Origin: Chloroflexota bacterium
GTDB taxonomy: Bacteria; Chloroflexota; Anaerolineae; Caldilineales; Caldilineaceae
Length of the DNA: 45,585 nucleotides
Direction of reading: 5' to 3'
Assembly (NCBI GenBank): GCA_003577005.1
Contig: QEUW01000044.1
Location: 1 to 45,585, forward strand
Made by a program: the position numbers and the translations under genes. Shown here one piece after another: positions 1 through 8,679 of the stretch. The notes beneath the pieces are model-generated. The model ran no database searches. It was not told the DNA's origin and saw only the letters and a program-made list of their open reading frames with translations. The first letter of the stretch is position 1. Every line of letters starts with the position of its first letter.

Positions 1-389
1 GGCAGCCGACACCGACAGACCAGGGCGCGCTGGTGCGCTGTGTATTGGAAAGCCTGGCTCTCAAGTACCGCTGGGTACTTGAGAAATTGGAAACGATCAT
101 GGGCAAACGGCTTGACCCGATCCACATCGTGGGTGGTGGCACGCAGAACCAACTGCTCTGCCAGTTGACTGCCGACGCCACTGGCCGGCAGGTGGTCGCC
201 GGCCCAGTAGAGGCCACAGCCATCGGCAATCTCATCGTTCAGGCAATGGCATTAAAGCTGGTTGGTTCGTTGCAAGAGGGTCGCGAACTGATTCGTCGCT
301 CGTTCGATGTGACTGTTTATGAGCCAGCGCCAGAACGTGAGCCTTGGGATGTAGCCTATACCCGGCTGGTGCGGCTGGTTGAACCCTAA
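1..389 (+). CDS. rhaB: Rhamnulokinase, C-terminal part (5' end outside window)
   Basis: This is the last ~129 residues of an FGGY-family sugar kinase; the reading frame is open from base 3 back to the window edge, so the GTG at 33 is internal and not a start. The stretch around VRCVLESLALKYRWVLEKLE, followed by HIVGGGTQNQLLCQLTAD and the GPVEATAIGNL block, matches the C-terminal ATP-binding lobe of rhamnulokinases, which phosphorylate L-rhamnulose in rhamnose catabolism. A full enzyme is about 480-490 residues, so roughly three quarters lie upstream. The GGG-T-N loop is the adenosine-binding part of the fold. Other FGGY kinases (xylulokinase, glycerol kinase) are less likely because the VEATAIGN segment is rhamnulokinase-like. 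Confidence 0.9.
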   Translation, partial: QPTPTDQGALVRCVLESLALKYRWVLEKLETIMGKRLDPIHIVGGGTQNQLLCQLTADATGRQVVAGPVEATAIGNLIVQAMALKLVGSLQEGRELIRRSFDVTVYEPAPEREPWDVAYTRLVRLVEP

Positions 390-409
390 AATGATACGGA
401 GCATCCACC

Positions 410-631
410 ATGAACCTAAGCTTTGCTCGTGACATCCGCCCGCTCTTTACCGATCAAGATGTTGCCCACATGTCGTATATCTTTGACCTGAGTACTTATG
501 CCGATGTAAAGGCCAACGCCGAGTTGATCTACGAACGTCTGGCCGACCAGAGCATGCCCCCCGGCCAACCGTGGCCTGATGAACAGGTCGCCCGCTTCCG
601 GCGCTGGATCGATGAGGGGATGGATCCGTAA
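410..631 (+). CDS. Small conserved protein, c-type-cytochrome-like fold without heme motif
   Basis: A 73-residue cytoplasmic protein with a GGAG ribosome site about nine bases before the ATG. The pattern FARDIRPLF, then a DL..Y.DV segment, MPPGQPW and a final FRRWIDEGM resembles small bacterial proteins and protein tails that look like a cytochrome-c fold but lack CxxCH; no cysteine is present here at all. It starts 20 bases after the rhamnulokinase stop and may be co-transcribed with it. The function is unknown; the family resemblance is from memory. Confidence 0.7.
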   Translation: MNLSFARDIRPLFTDQDVAHMSYIFDLSTYADVKANAELIYERLADQSMPPGQPWPDEQVARFRRWIDEGMDP

Positions 632-651
632 ATCGATTACTTCCCGCTCAC

Positions 652-697
652 CCCGGATGGTCAAATCCGGGAGTAGGCTGGATTGGCCAATCCAGCC
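652..697. repeat. Two adjacent hairpins after the small protein gene
   Basis: A 7-bp stem (CCCGGAT at 652-658 with ATCCGGG at 665-671) is followed directly by a perfect 22-base palindrome at 676-697 (GGCTGGATTGG and its complement). No T-run follows, so it is not a classical intrinsic terminator, though it could end transcription of the upstream genes. Confidence 0.6.
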
Positions 698-724
698 GGA
701 GCGGGGGTAGCACCACACGAAACC

Positions 725-797
725 GTGGCGTACCTCGCACTGACCGTAGACGCTCCTATATAACCAACCAGGTTTCGGCCAATGCGAGGCACGCCAC
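725..797. repeat. Inverted repeat with 15-bp arms
   Basis: The left arm 725-739 (GTGGCGTACCTCGCA) pairs with 783-797 with one mismatch, around a 43-base loop. There is no coding content. The shape, long arms with a 30-45 base loop, recurs elsewhere in this window (17525-17597, 23927-23991), although the arm sequences differ. Confidence 0.6.
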
Positions 798-803
798 TGC
801 CCT

Positions 804-1013
804 CTACTCCTGCTCTGGCAGCGGCCCCAGAATCTCGATCTGGTATTTGGCCGCCACCTCCATCAGCCGGTCTAGATCCGGCGGCTCGACCGGCGGCGGG
901 GGTTCGCTCAGATCGATGACAAATTGCTCAAACCCGGCCGGAATGGTCAGGATAGTATATAGGCCGCATAGCCTGGTTCTGTTGAGCAGGATGCAGCGGT
1001 GTCTGTAGGGCAA
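804..1013 (-). pseudogene. Remnant of a cupin-family protein (C-terminal piece only)
   Basis: The reading frame gives an ordinary C-terminal tail of a small cupin protein: ILTIPAGFEQFVIDL, then EPPDLDRLMEVAAKY and IEILGPLPE. In intact relatives this tail follows a ~110-residue beta-barrel, which is missing here. The apparent N-terminus (MPYRHRCILLNRTRLCGLY) is encoded by unrelated sequence that runs into the palindrome at 1004-1032. I read it as a 5'-truncated gene, with real homology from about base 960 down to 804. No credible ribosome site precedes it. Confidence 0.6.
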
Positions 1014-1032
1014 GATGGCATCTTGCCCTACA
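1004..1032. repeat. Perfect 14-bp-arm palindrome, dispersed repeat copy A
   Basis: TGTAGGGCAAGATG at 1004-1017 is mirrored at 1019-1032 around a single central G. The inner 21 bases recur at 8680-8700 with one change. It sits at the broken edge of the cupin remnant and 14 bases beyond the stop of the propeller-like gene, so it may also act as a terminator for that gene. Confidence 0.75.
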
Positions 1033-1046
1033 GCATCAAATAGAGC

Positions 1047-2780
1047 CTATGGCTGGGCAAAAAAGGCAAACCGCGTCATCGTGACATCGGTTACCTGGCA
1101 GTTCTTCCACGGCTGATCTACATAGACGCCGCTCCACAGATGGTTGGCGTCGTAGCCGATGCGCGGGTTGCCGGCAGCGTCGAGCGCCAGCGCGGTGCGG
1201 TGGCCATTGACCCAGGTCGAGATGGTGCAATGGTGGATCGGGAGCACCTCGTAGTTGTCGGCCAGTGAGTCGTTTGATTCGACGACTGTGCGGCCCCACG
1301 TGGCGCCCGCTGCCTCGCAGTTGGCGTCGCACCAGGTGTAGACCAGCCCAACTGCCTCGAGATAGGAGACGCGTGGCCGGTTCTGCGCATCGAGCGCCAG
1401 GTCGATCTCCCCGCCGACCATCAAGGGGAGTTGAATCTTGGCATAGCTCCAGTCGTTGCCGGCGCCCCCGCAGTCGGTATTGCACCAGAAGTAGTAGAGC
1501 GAATGCAGATCAAAATCATCCGGGTCAAAGGTGTGATTGATCCCCGTGTAAAGCGCCAGGCGCGGCCGGCCATTCGTGTCTACCGCCAGGCTGAATTGCG
1601 CTGTGCCGTGAATGCGGTGAAAGGTGACCAACTGCCAGTTGGCCGCGTTGGTACAATCATTGTCACACTGCATGTACGCCATCTTGGGATAATCATCCTG
1701 CTTGTCAAACCAGCCGAAGGCCAATCGTGGCTGGCCGCTCGGCGAAAATGCCAGCGAGGGTTCATCCAGGAGGAACGCCGTCGTCAGCGCCGTCTCGACC
1801 CAGTTGCCGGCGTTGGTACAGTTGGCCTGGCACGAGAGATAAAAGGTGCCGGGGTGGTTATTCTGATTTGTATCGGTGTAGATAAAGGCCGGGCTCCCCT
1901 GGGGGTCGATGGTAAAATAGTGATTGTTGTCATCCTCGCGCGTGGCCACCGGCTCGATGGGCGTGGCAATGGTCGTGAGTGTCCAGTTGGCCACATCGGT
2001 GCAGACCGTATTGCATTCGGCATATTGATACTGGAAGCGCGGCCAGGGTGAATTCGGGTCTGCGATGGGGCCAAACAACATCAGGCGCGGATGCCCGGCG
2101 GGGTCGAGCGCCAGCCGCACGTCCTGTACGTCTGCGCCCAGAGCGATACGGGTCCAGTTGGCGAGGGCGGCGCACTCCGCAGCGCAATAGGCATACGAGG
2201 CCGGCCTCTGGCCCTGGTCTGCGCCGATGTAAATGGCGTACGCCGCGTGCATGCCACCGTTGTTGTCCACCGCGGCGTCGGCGCCGTAGGTGGGCAACGG
2301 CTCGTTTTCGGTAATGGTATAGGGCAGCCACAAAGCACCCGCCGCACTCGTTGCGCCGACGGTAACGGTCGTCTTGGCCGTGACCGAGCCGTGTGCATTG
2401 GTTGCCGTCAGCGTGTACTCGGTCGTCACCGTGGGGTTGATGGGCGCCTCGTTGCCAGAGACCGTCCCCAACGTGGGGAGGATGCTCAACTCCTCAGCGC
2501 CACTTACGTCCCAGCGGAGGATGCTCTGACCACCGGGTGCGACGGTTGCCGGTTCGGCGGTAAAGCTGTGGATGATGGGCAGACTCCCAGCGACCGGCTG
2601 GGTCACCAGCGGCAGAAAAACGTTGCTGTCCTCCGCCGCCTGGACAACCGGCGCCGGGAGCACGGCCAACGCCAGCAAGATCGCCAGTATCATGACCAGC
2701 GCATCCTGGCAATAAGCAAGAATGGGCAAAGCGGCCCGCCGCCAGCGACGAGGCGCAATAAAGGAAAGAATGGTGTTCAC
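1047..2780 (-). CDS. Secreted Ig-like plus predicted beta-propeller protein with CxxxC blades
   Basis: A 577-residue exported protein. The start is GTG at 2780, preceded by AAGGAG at good spacing. Residues 1-50 form a long signal region ending VVQAA, followed at once by VFLPLV. Residues ~70-142 read as an Ig-like/PKD-type domain. The remainder is repetitive: seven copies of a D..G.PR(L/I) strand motif (AVDNNGG, ALDPAGHPR, TIDPQGSP, AFSPSGQPR, AVDTNGRPR, ALDAQNRPR, ALDAAGNPR) alternate with six copies of C-x3-C followed by NW or TW (for example CDNDCTNAANW). Seven repeats fit a seven-bladed propeller with a disulfide in most blades; this is inference. It lies 15 bases downstream of the giant beta-helix gene, in the same operon. 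Ligand and role are unknown. Confidence 0.85.
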   Translation of the reverse strand: MNTILSFIAPRRWRRAALPILAYCQDALVMILAILLALAVLPAPVVQAAEDSNVFLPLVTQPVAGSLPIIHSFTAEPATVAPGGQSILRWDVSGAEELSILPTLGTVSGNEAPINPTVTTEYTLTATNAHGSVTAKTTVTVGATSAAGALWLPYTITENEPLPTYGADAAVDNNGGMHAAYAIYIGADQGQRPASYAYCAAECAALANWTRIALGADVQDVRLALDPAGHPRLMLFGPIADPNSPWPRFQYQYAECNTVCTDVANWTLTTIATPIEPVATREDDNNHYFTIDPQGSPAFIYTDTNQNNHPGTFYLSCQANCTNAGNWVETALTTAFLLDEPSLAFSPSGQPRLAFGWFDKQDDYPKMAYMQCDNDCTNAANWQLVTFHRIHGTAQFSLAVDTNGRPRLALYTGINHTFDPDDFDLHSLYYFWCNTDCGGAGNDWSYAKIQLPLMVGGEIDLALDAQNRPRVSYLEAVGLVYTWCDANCEAAGATWGRTVVESNDSLADNYEVLPIHHCTISTWVNGHRTALALDAAGNPRIGYDANHLWSGVYVDQPWKNCQVTDVTMTRFAFFAQP

Positions 2781-2795
2781 AGCGTTTTCTCCTTC

Positions 2796-5700
2796 TCACC
2801 GGGCAACCGCAGGCAGATAGAGGCGAAACCGGCCATCAAAAAAGACTTCCTGTGGAAGCATCACCGCCACCGCGACCCCGTCGATCAACTGCCCGTTGGC
2901 AGACCCCTCGATGGCTACCAGCGGCTGCGTCCCCTGCACAGCCGCCGTTCCCGCCCGAATGCTCACCGTGACCGTCGTTTGGGCGCCCGGCTCCAGCGTA
3001 ACGGTGGCGGGCGTTACCGTCACGCTCCAGTCCGGCAGTAGATCCAGCGGGCGGACGCGCAGGTCGATGGTAGCTGCTTCAGCCAACGGGTTCGCCACCT
3101 GGATCGGCACGTTGACAGGCTCAAAAATGCGGATGAGATTGGACGCTCCGGCGCCCGCGCCATGAATAGCTCCACCGGCGGGCGCTCCAAAGGTCACCGG
3201 GTTGCGGAGCAGATCGCCTGCCTCGCGGTAGGTGGCTGCGGTAGTCGCCAGATAGTCCATCAGGCTCCCGGCCTCGGCGACCGGGTCGGCGGCAAGGCTG
3301 GCCTGGCGGTCGGCTTCGATCGCGTCGGCGCTCCACCCCAACATCTGCGCCGCAGCGATCTCAGCGGCAGAAAAGCCTTCGCTGCGCAGCCGTTCCTGAT
3401 AGGCGCGCAGATCGTCAGCCGTCACGATGACATCGGCAACGCCTTCATCTTGCAGCACCTGGCGGAAGGCATCAAGCCGGTCGGCGACGGTGATCATCGC
3501 GGCGCCCAGTTGCTGCTCATAGTAGATGAGCGCAGCGGCCTGCTGGGAGGCCCATTGGAGGTCGCCGGCTACCGTCGCACCTCCGTATCGGTCGAGAGAG
3601 ATGACCGCCGCGTCCCCGTTGGCCTGGACGTCGAGGAGCGCATCGATCAACGCATTGATCGCAGCGGCGCGCGCCGCCGAAAGCTGGTCATCCGGTTCGA
3701 AGGGCGGGATGGTGGGCTTTTCGGGCAGCGCGATGGTCCGATAGTCCTGCCGCGGGGGGTCGCCGCCGAGACTTTGGGAGATCTCGCCCGCCTTCTTGAG
3801 TTGCCAGCGAACCAGGAAATGCGCAAGCACCTTGGGGATAAAGAGTGCGCCCTTGTCCGCTCCTAGCTTGCCAACGGCGCCGGTCGCCTTCGCCGCCTTG
3901 TCCAGACTGGGCTTTCCCTGGGGACCCGCCAGCGGGCCGGGTGCAACATTGAAGTTACGCAACTGGCGACCGGAGCCACCACCCTGACTGACAGCCCTGG
4001 CTGGCGCAGCGCCCGCACTCGCCCCAGGGACCGGCTGCCAGGCATAGCGCAGTTCGATACAATAGTGGCCGGAGATCACTGGTGTCCAGGGCACCTGGAT
4101 CACCCGCTCGCTGTTGGCCGGGATGACGACACCATTTACCTCGCCCACCGGCCCAAAGGTCAGGCCGATCCCCAACTGGAAGACGCCAAACGTGGCATCC
4201 ACGGTGATCGGGAACGGATTGGGATTGGTCAACCGGGCGCGCAAGACCGTGGGCACGCCGCGCACGAGGGGCAGTGGCTCGGCCTCGATCTGGTTGTTCA
4301 GATAGGGCGCCGCGGCATCGGGCAGCAGATTGCTTTCGTCGCTGGGTGGCGTAAAGGTAACCAGCGCCAGCGGGCTACGGGCAAATTCGCACGTATTCTG
4401 GAGGTCGAGGGTGGCGCTCAACTCGGCGTCGCCCGCGCTCGTCGACGTGACATAGGCAAAGCTCCGGCCCTGCACATCGGTCAGCCCGCCGTCGACAACC
4501 GTACCCTGCGAACTTTGCAAGCGCACCTGGCGGCCCGGCAGCGCCTGACCGGTTCCATCGCGCAAGGTGATCTTGACCACAACACGGCTCAACCCGTCGG
4601 CGGGTGCAAACCACCGTTCCGGCGTCAGCGCGAGGAGGCGGGCATCACCAGGGGCGACCGGACCCGGGTCGGCGTCTGGGCTGGTCAGAAATGGGCTAAA
4701 GGCCACGTTGACGCTGGCACGGCTGCCGGTTCCGCCCGGGTTGCACTCGTTATCGACGGTTGGGCCGCTGTTCGCTCCCCACCAGTTATTGGTCGCCACG
4801 ATCACACGGGTGGGCCGCGTATCGATGTTGCGGATACCGTACCCACCGTTGCCGATGATCTGGCTGCGCTCGACCGTCGTACCGGCGGCATTCAGACCGG
4901 CGTAGAGACCATCGGCGCCCCCATCGCGCAGGATGCTCTGTTCGATGGCAACCTGGCCGTTGACGACGGTCACATTGCCGCCGGCAGAGCCGGAACCGCC
5001 GTAGGCGACGGTCACATGGCGGAGGATCGATCCGGCGGCCGGCGCCTGAAGCGTACCGGCAAAATTGATGCCGCGCCACGAACCCGGCGTCATACCGGTT
5101 CCGGTGAAACTGATGGGCTGCGCCGGTGTGCCGATCGCCAGCAGCCGGCCCTGCACGGTCAGGCCGCTGTTGGACTCGAAGCGCAGTTCCATGCCCGGAT
5201 CGACTGTGAGCGTCGCGCCTGCCGCCACAGTGGGAATGCCGTTCACAATGTAGGGCAAGCCGCCGGCTTCCCAGCGGTGGGCGCCGGTCAGGTTGGCGCC
5301 AAAACCGGTCGTGAGACCCACGGCATCAACGCCGTTGCCTGTCGCCGTCAGCCCGCTCAACCCTACATCGGTCGCTGCGTCCTGAAAGAGAAGGGCATAC
5401 CCAGGATTTCCAGTAAAATGGCTGTCGGCGATCTGAACAGCTGCGTTGGCCGCACCCACAAGACCGTGTTTTCCGCCGTGTTGGAAGAAACTCTGGGTCA
5501 CGGTGATAGCGGCGCGCTCGACGAAGAGATTGCCATTGCCACCCGTCACCAGGTCAAAGCCACCATATTCGACGGTCACATTGCTCAATGTAGAACCATC
5601 GTTGAATGCCCCCGCCGCGCCCTGGATGAGGATACCCCGCCATGAACCGGGGGTTTTGGTCGTTCCAGTGAACGTGATCGGCTGGCCGGGCGCGCCCAGC

Positions 5701-6602
5701 GCCCGTAGAACGCCGTGCGCCGTCAAACCGGTGTTTGGCATAAATTGCACCTCGACCCCCGGCTCAACCGAAAGCGTTGCCCCGCTGGCGATGGCCGGCA
5801 GCCCGGTCACGATATAAGGAATCCCCGTCCGCTCCCAGACATGATCGCCGTTCAGGTCCGTAGTAAAGCTGGTAGCGAGACCCACGGCATCGGTGCCGTT
5901 GCCCGTCGCCGTCAGGCTGCCCAGCGCCGGATTCACCGTGGCATCGCTGAAGAAGAGGGCATAGCCCGGATTATTGGAAAAGGTGCTGTCGCTGATATGC
6001 GCCAACCCTTGCCGTCCTCCCAAGACACCGTGATTACCACCGTGGCGGAAGGTGCTGTGTCCAATGGTCGCTGCGGCGTATTCGAGATAAAGATTGGCGC
6101 CGTTGGAAACGGCAAGACCCCCATATTCCACCGTGACATAGTCGAACAGTGAGCCAGCCAGCGGGGCATCTGCCGTGCCGATGATCTGGATGCCCCGCCA
6201 CCCGCCGGGTGTTGCTGAGACGCCGGTGAAGACGATTGGCGCAGCGGCTGTGCCAACTGCCAGCAAGCGGCCGCGCACCACCAACCCGGCGCTGTTATTG
6301 AAGCGCACCATAACCCCCGGTTGGACCGTAAGCGTGACACCGGCCAGCACATTGACCGGGGCGGTCACTTCGTACGGGCTGCCTGCGCCCGTCCACGTCG
6401 TGTCGGTTGTGATGTCGCCACTGATGATAGTGTTAGCCGGCTGCGACACCCAATCGGCGTCCTGCCGGGCATCAGCGCGGGTGGCGTAGGCGGGCATCTG
6501 CCCAACGATGCCCGCCACCATCACAAAACCCAGTGCGAGCAACGCTTTCACAGCTGCTCGTCGGGCAAGCTGTAACCATTGAACATGATTTTGTGTCTCC
6601 AC
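2796..6602 (-). CDS. Giant secreted beta-helix/Ig-domain surface protein
   Basis: A 1268-residue protein starting with GTG at 6602 (AGAAGGGG eight bases upstream). A signal peptide covers about 1-40 (AAVKALLALGFVMVAGIVGQ...YA). Three tandem units of ~190 residues (about 65-250, 251-440, 441-640) each contain a TL.V.PG...F strand, a TPG(S/G)WRGI turn and TATGNG.DAVGL or an equivalent, typical of a right-handed parallel beta-helix. Residues ~655-750 resemble a bacterial Ig-like domain of the invasin type (LPGRQVRLQSSQG...), 780-880 another Ig-like domain, ~890-1120 a mostly helical region rich in Ala, and ~1160-1255 a final Ig-like domain. It ends LYLPAVAR. Likely an extracellular or wall-associated adhesin or polysaccharide-binding protein; no catalytic residues are recognisable. 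Confidence 0.85.
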   Translation of the reverse strand: METQNHVQWLQLARRAAVKALLALGFVMVAGIVGQMPAYATRADARQDADWVSQPANTIISGDITTDTTWTGAGSPYEVTAPVNVLAGVTLTVQPGVMVRFNNSAGLVVRGRLLAVGTAAAPIVFTGVSATPGGWRGIQIIGTADAPLAGSLFDYVTVEYGGLAVSNGANLYLEYAAATIGHSTFRHGGNHGVLGGRQGLAHISDSTFSNNPGYALFFSDATVNPALGSLTATGNGTDAVGLATSFTTDLNGDHVWERTGIPYIVTGLPAIASGATLSVEPGVEVQFMPNTGLTAHGVLRALGAPGQPITFTGTTKTPGSWRGILIQGAAGAFNDGSTLSNVTVEYGGFDLVTGGNGNLFVERAAITVTQSFFQHGGKHGLVGAANAAVQIADSHFTGNPGYALLFQDAATDVGLSGLTATGNGVDAVGLTTGFGANLTGAHRWEAGGLPYIVNGIPTVAAGATLTVDPGMELRFESNSGLTVQGRLLAIGTPAQPISFTGTGMTPGSWRGINFAGTLQAPAAGSILRHVTVAYGGSGSAGGNVTVVNGQVAIEQSILRDGGADGLYAGLNAAGTTVERSQIIGNGGYGIRNIDTRPTRVIVATNNWWGANSGPTVDNECNPGGTGSRASVNVAFSPFLTSPDADPGPVAPGDARLLALTPERWFAPADGLSRVVVKITLRDGTGQALPGRQVRLQSSQGTVVDGGLTDVQGRSFAYVTSTSAGDAELSATLDLQNTCEFARSPLALVTFTPPSDESNLLPDAAAPYLNNQIEAEPLPLVRGVPTVLRARLTNPNPFPITVDATFGVFQLGIGLTFGPVGEVNGVVIPANSERVIQVPWTPVISGHYCIELRYAWQPVPGASAGAAPARAVSQGGGSGRQLRNFNVAPGPLAGPQGKPSLDKAAKATGAVGKLGADKGALFIPKVLAHFLVRWQLKKAGEISQSLGGDPPRQDYRTIALPEKPTIPPFEPDDQLSAARAAAINALIDALLDVQANGDAAVISLDRYGGATVAGDLQWASQQAAALIYYEQQLGAAMITVADRLDAFRQVLQDEGVADVIVTADDLRAYQERLRSEGFSAAEIAAAQMLGWSADAIEADRQASLAADPVAEAGSLMDYLATTAATYREAGDLLRNPVTFGAPAGGAIHGAGAGASNLIRIFEPVNVPIQVANPLAEAATIDLRVRPLDLLPDWSVTVTPATVTLEPGAQTTVTVSIRAGTAAVQGTQPLVAIEGSANGQLIDGVAVAVMLPQEVFFDGRFRLYLPAVAR

Positions 6603-6672
6603 GGATGTACCCCTTCTGTTTTTGGTGGTTCTATTCGGTTGAACAAGAACAATCTGCGGAGCGGATAGCGTG

Positions 6673-8028
6673 TCAACGCCAGTTTGAAAGGAAAACCCCG
6701 CTGGATACTAGATTGGGCTTATCGCGTTTCTCGTCCGTCTTGATAGGTCGTAACCACAACGAGACCTGCGCTGGCTGCAATGTCTCTTGCACTACGTTTA
6801 GTAGAGCTTCTGTCAGCTTGTCCCGGTCGGTTTCGTGGCGTGTAGTCGTGCTGAAAGTGGCCACGACCTGCGCCTCGTTGTACTTATGACGGTAAAAGCG
6901 CTGATCAATCCGGTCCTGAACGAAGCGCCGCAAGGGCGAAAACGATGCGGCAATCGCCAGCGTAGTGAGTACACTGGCGATTTGTGAGTTCCCCTGCCCC
7001 GTCAAACCACGGAAGAGATTCTCGAGCAGAACGATGCCGCCAAAATAGACCAACGCCAACAGCGCGCTGAGCACTGTGTAGACCAGCGTGCGGCGGACGA
7101 TGACGTCGACTTCCCACAACCGGTAACGCAGCACGGCAATTACCAGCGTAGCCAGCCAGAAGAGCAAAAACAGCGCATTGATGGCGCTGCCGACCAGATA
7201 ATAGAGCGCATGGCGGAGGCCGGGTTGTCCTAGCGACGGAAAGAGCACAGCGCTCAAAGCAAAAGCGTTGATTTCCAGCACCACACCTAACAAGCCCAAA
7301 ACCATCCATTTCGTCTGCTGCCGTTCATCTGCACTGGACACATAGCGGTACCGATACACCTGCGCCACCAGACCACTGCTCAATAGACCTGCAAGCAAAA
7401 AGGAAAAGAGCGGCCCCAGTGGGGCGTCCGCACGCCAGACAGTACTCAAAGACCAACTGGCGTACAGAACGGAGACACACGCAGTCGCCGCGGCAATCAG
7501 CGCCAGGGGCCGCGTCCAATCTGGCACAAAGCGCCCGTCAGGAAAGAGGTAGCTAAAAAGGATAGCAAACCACAACCCTATCGCCCGCACAACGCTGGCG
7601 GGTAGATACCACTGTGGGTACATCCAGATCAGGGCATCCACAACCGAGCCATAAAAGAGTGGTGGCACCATGAACATCCCAGCAGCGACAAAGATCGTCA
7701 TCCAGTGGTTCGACCTACGCCAGAACAAGATGGCAGCGGTGACCACATAGATCACGCCCACACCTGATGCCAGAGCCGTGTGATACCAGGCATAGAACGT
7801 GTGTGAGATTCCCAATCGTCGTAGTGCATATACTTCGCCGATCATGAGCTGATTGAAGCCACAGTCAGCGCCGGAGCAGAACAGCAGCAAGCGGTGAAAG
7901 CGAGCATAGACACCCAAAGCGAAGAGGAGCAGCGTCAGCGAGAATAGAACCATCCATACCCAACGAATCATCACCACCCATTGAGCGAGGATACAAGTGT
8001 CTTTTCTGATCTGGACAGTGAGAGACAT
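6673..8028 (-). CDS. Multi-TM sensor protein lacking an output domain (paralogue 1)
   Basis: A 451-residue membrane protein with about eight or nine hydrophobic helices. Landmarks: FPDGRFVPDW after TM4-5, an RQQTKWMVLG segment near 235-245, LRYRLWEVDVIVRRTLVYT near 305-325, then PLRRFVQDRIDQRFYRHKYN and a short cytoplasmic tail ending SLWLRPIKTDEKR. In Chloroflexota this core normally continues into GAF and histidine-kinase or phosphatase domains; here it stops where those would begin. The genes at 11794 and 32720 share the same core. It lies 78 bases downstream of the small membrane protein gene on the same strand. It probably senses a membrane or extracellular signal and acts through a partner protein. 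Confidence 0.8.
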   Translation of the reverse strand: MSLTVQIRKDTCILAQWVVMIRWVWMVLFSLTLLLFALGVYARFHRLLLFCSGADCGFNQLMIGEVYALRRLGISHTFYAWYHTALASGVGVIYVVTAAILFWRRSNHWMTIFVAAGMFMVPPLFYGSVVDALIWMYPQWYLPASVVRAIGLWFAILFSYLFPDGRFVPDWTRPLALIAAATACVSVLYASWSLSTVWRADAPLGPLFSFLLAGLLSSGLVAQVYRYRYVSSADERQQTKWMVLGLLGVVLEINAFALSAVLFPSLGQPGLRHALYYLVGSAINALFLLFWLATLVIAVLRYRLWEVDVIVRRTLVYTVLSALLALVYFGGIVLLENLFRGLTGQGNSQIASVLTTLAIAASFSPLRRFVQDRIDQRFYRHKYNEAQVVATFSTTTRHETDRDKLTEALLNVVQETLQPAQVSLWLRPIKTDEKRDKPNLVSSGVFLSNWR

Positions 8029-8106
8029 GTGCCCGCCTTTGTGCCTCCAACCAATGAGCCGGTTTTACTCTGGCATCGATTCACGCCGCAATCAACATTC
8101 CACCAA

Positions 8107-8568
8107 TCAGCGCCTGCCGGACCGTGAAACGGCCCACCCCAGACTCGCACCATAGAGAAGATACCCCAACGCCAGGTGCAGCGGCGAAAGTATCTGGACG
8201 AGCGCATCGACACCGCCACGGGGGAGACCTATCGCAACAAGCCACAGCAGCAGCCCGTAGAGCAGCCCAATCAACCAGCCAGAAACACGGCGCCCACTGC
8301 ACACGGGTATCCAACAGCAGATGACCCCAAAGAGCGCACCATAGACGCCCGTCACCGCCAGGTGGGTCACCGTACCCGTCAGCGCCGATTCGTGCCCTGT
8401 ACCCGCCAGCTTGCTCAATACAGTGGTTGCCGCGTGGCCGGAAGCGAGACCAGCCGCCAGCAAAACCAGCGCCATGACCCCTCCGGCCAGAAAACCGGCC
8501 AGTAGCCCTTCCACTGCCACATCGCTCACCGGGCGCCGTCCCTTTGCCCACTCGCGCTCGTTGACCAT
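8107..8568 (-). CDS. Small integral membrane protein, divergent from SARP regulator 1
   Basis: A 153-residue protein with four likely membrane helices (about 22-45, 68-88, 95-117, 127-147) rich in Gly, Ala and Leu. The start ATG at 8568 has AAGGAAGG five bases upstream. I do not recognise the family. It is the first gene of a two-gene minus-strand unit with the sensor-like protein, and shares a 192-base divergent promoter region with SARP regulator 1, so the three may form one regulatory locus. Confidence 0.75.
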   Translation of the reverse strand: MVNEREWAKGRRPVSDVAVEGLLAGFLAGGVMALVLLAAGLASGHAATTVLSKLAGTGHESALTGTVTHLAVTGVYGALFGVICCWIPVCSGRRVSGWLIGLLYGLLLWLVAIGLPRGGVDALVQILSPLHLALGYLLYGASLGWAVSRSGRR

Positions 8569-8610
8569 ACGATCCTTCCTTTACTTACATTGTTTGCTCC
8601 TGTTCATGAC

Positions 8611-8640
8611 ACAGTACCTCTGACCCAGTGTAGCGACCAA
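8611..8640 (-). promoter_or_regulatory. Possible promoter for the small membrane protein unit
   Basis: On the minus strand TTGGTC (8640-8635) and TACTGT (8616-8611) stand 18 bases apart, about 43 bases before the ATG at 8568. The -35 is good; the -10 is poor. Confidence 0.3.
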
Positions 8641-8650
8641 CCGTCTCCCT

Positions 8651-8673
8651 ACCGTTACAAAGAGCGTTACGGT
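8651..8673. promoter_or_regulatory. Imperfect inverted repeat in divergent promoter region, possible operator
   Basis: ACCGTTAC (8651-8658) and GTTACGGT (8666-8673) are mirrored with one mismatch across a 7-base spacer, between the two divergent start sites. The spacing suits a dimeric regulator. No factor can be named. Confidence 0.35.
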
Positions 8674-8679
8674 CTTACA

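Noticed and set aside
2091..3041. A 316-codon plus-strand open frame opposite the two secreted-protein genes
   Set aside because: It spans the junction of two real minus-strand genes and encodes Arg-rich nonsense.
4065..5645. A 526-codon plus-strand open frame opposite the giant beta-helix gene
   Set aside because: It is the antisense of a GC-rich repetitive gene; composition is Gly/His/Arg-heavy without any motif, and the minus-strand protein is clearly the real one.
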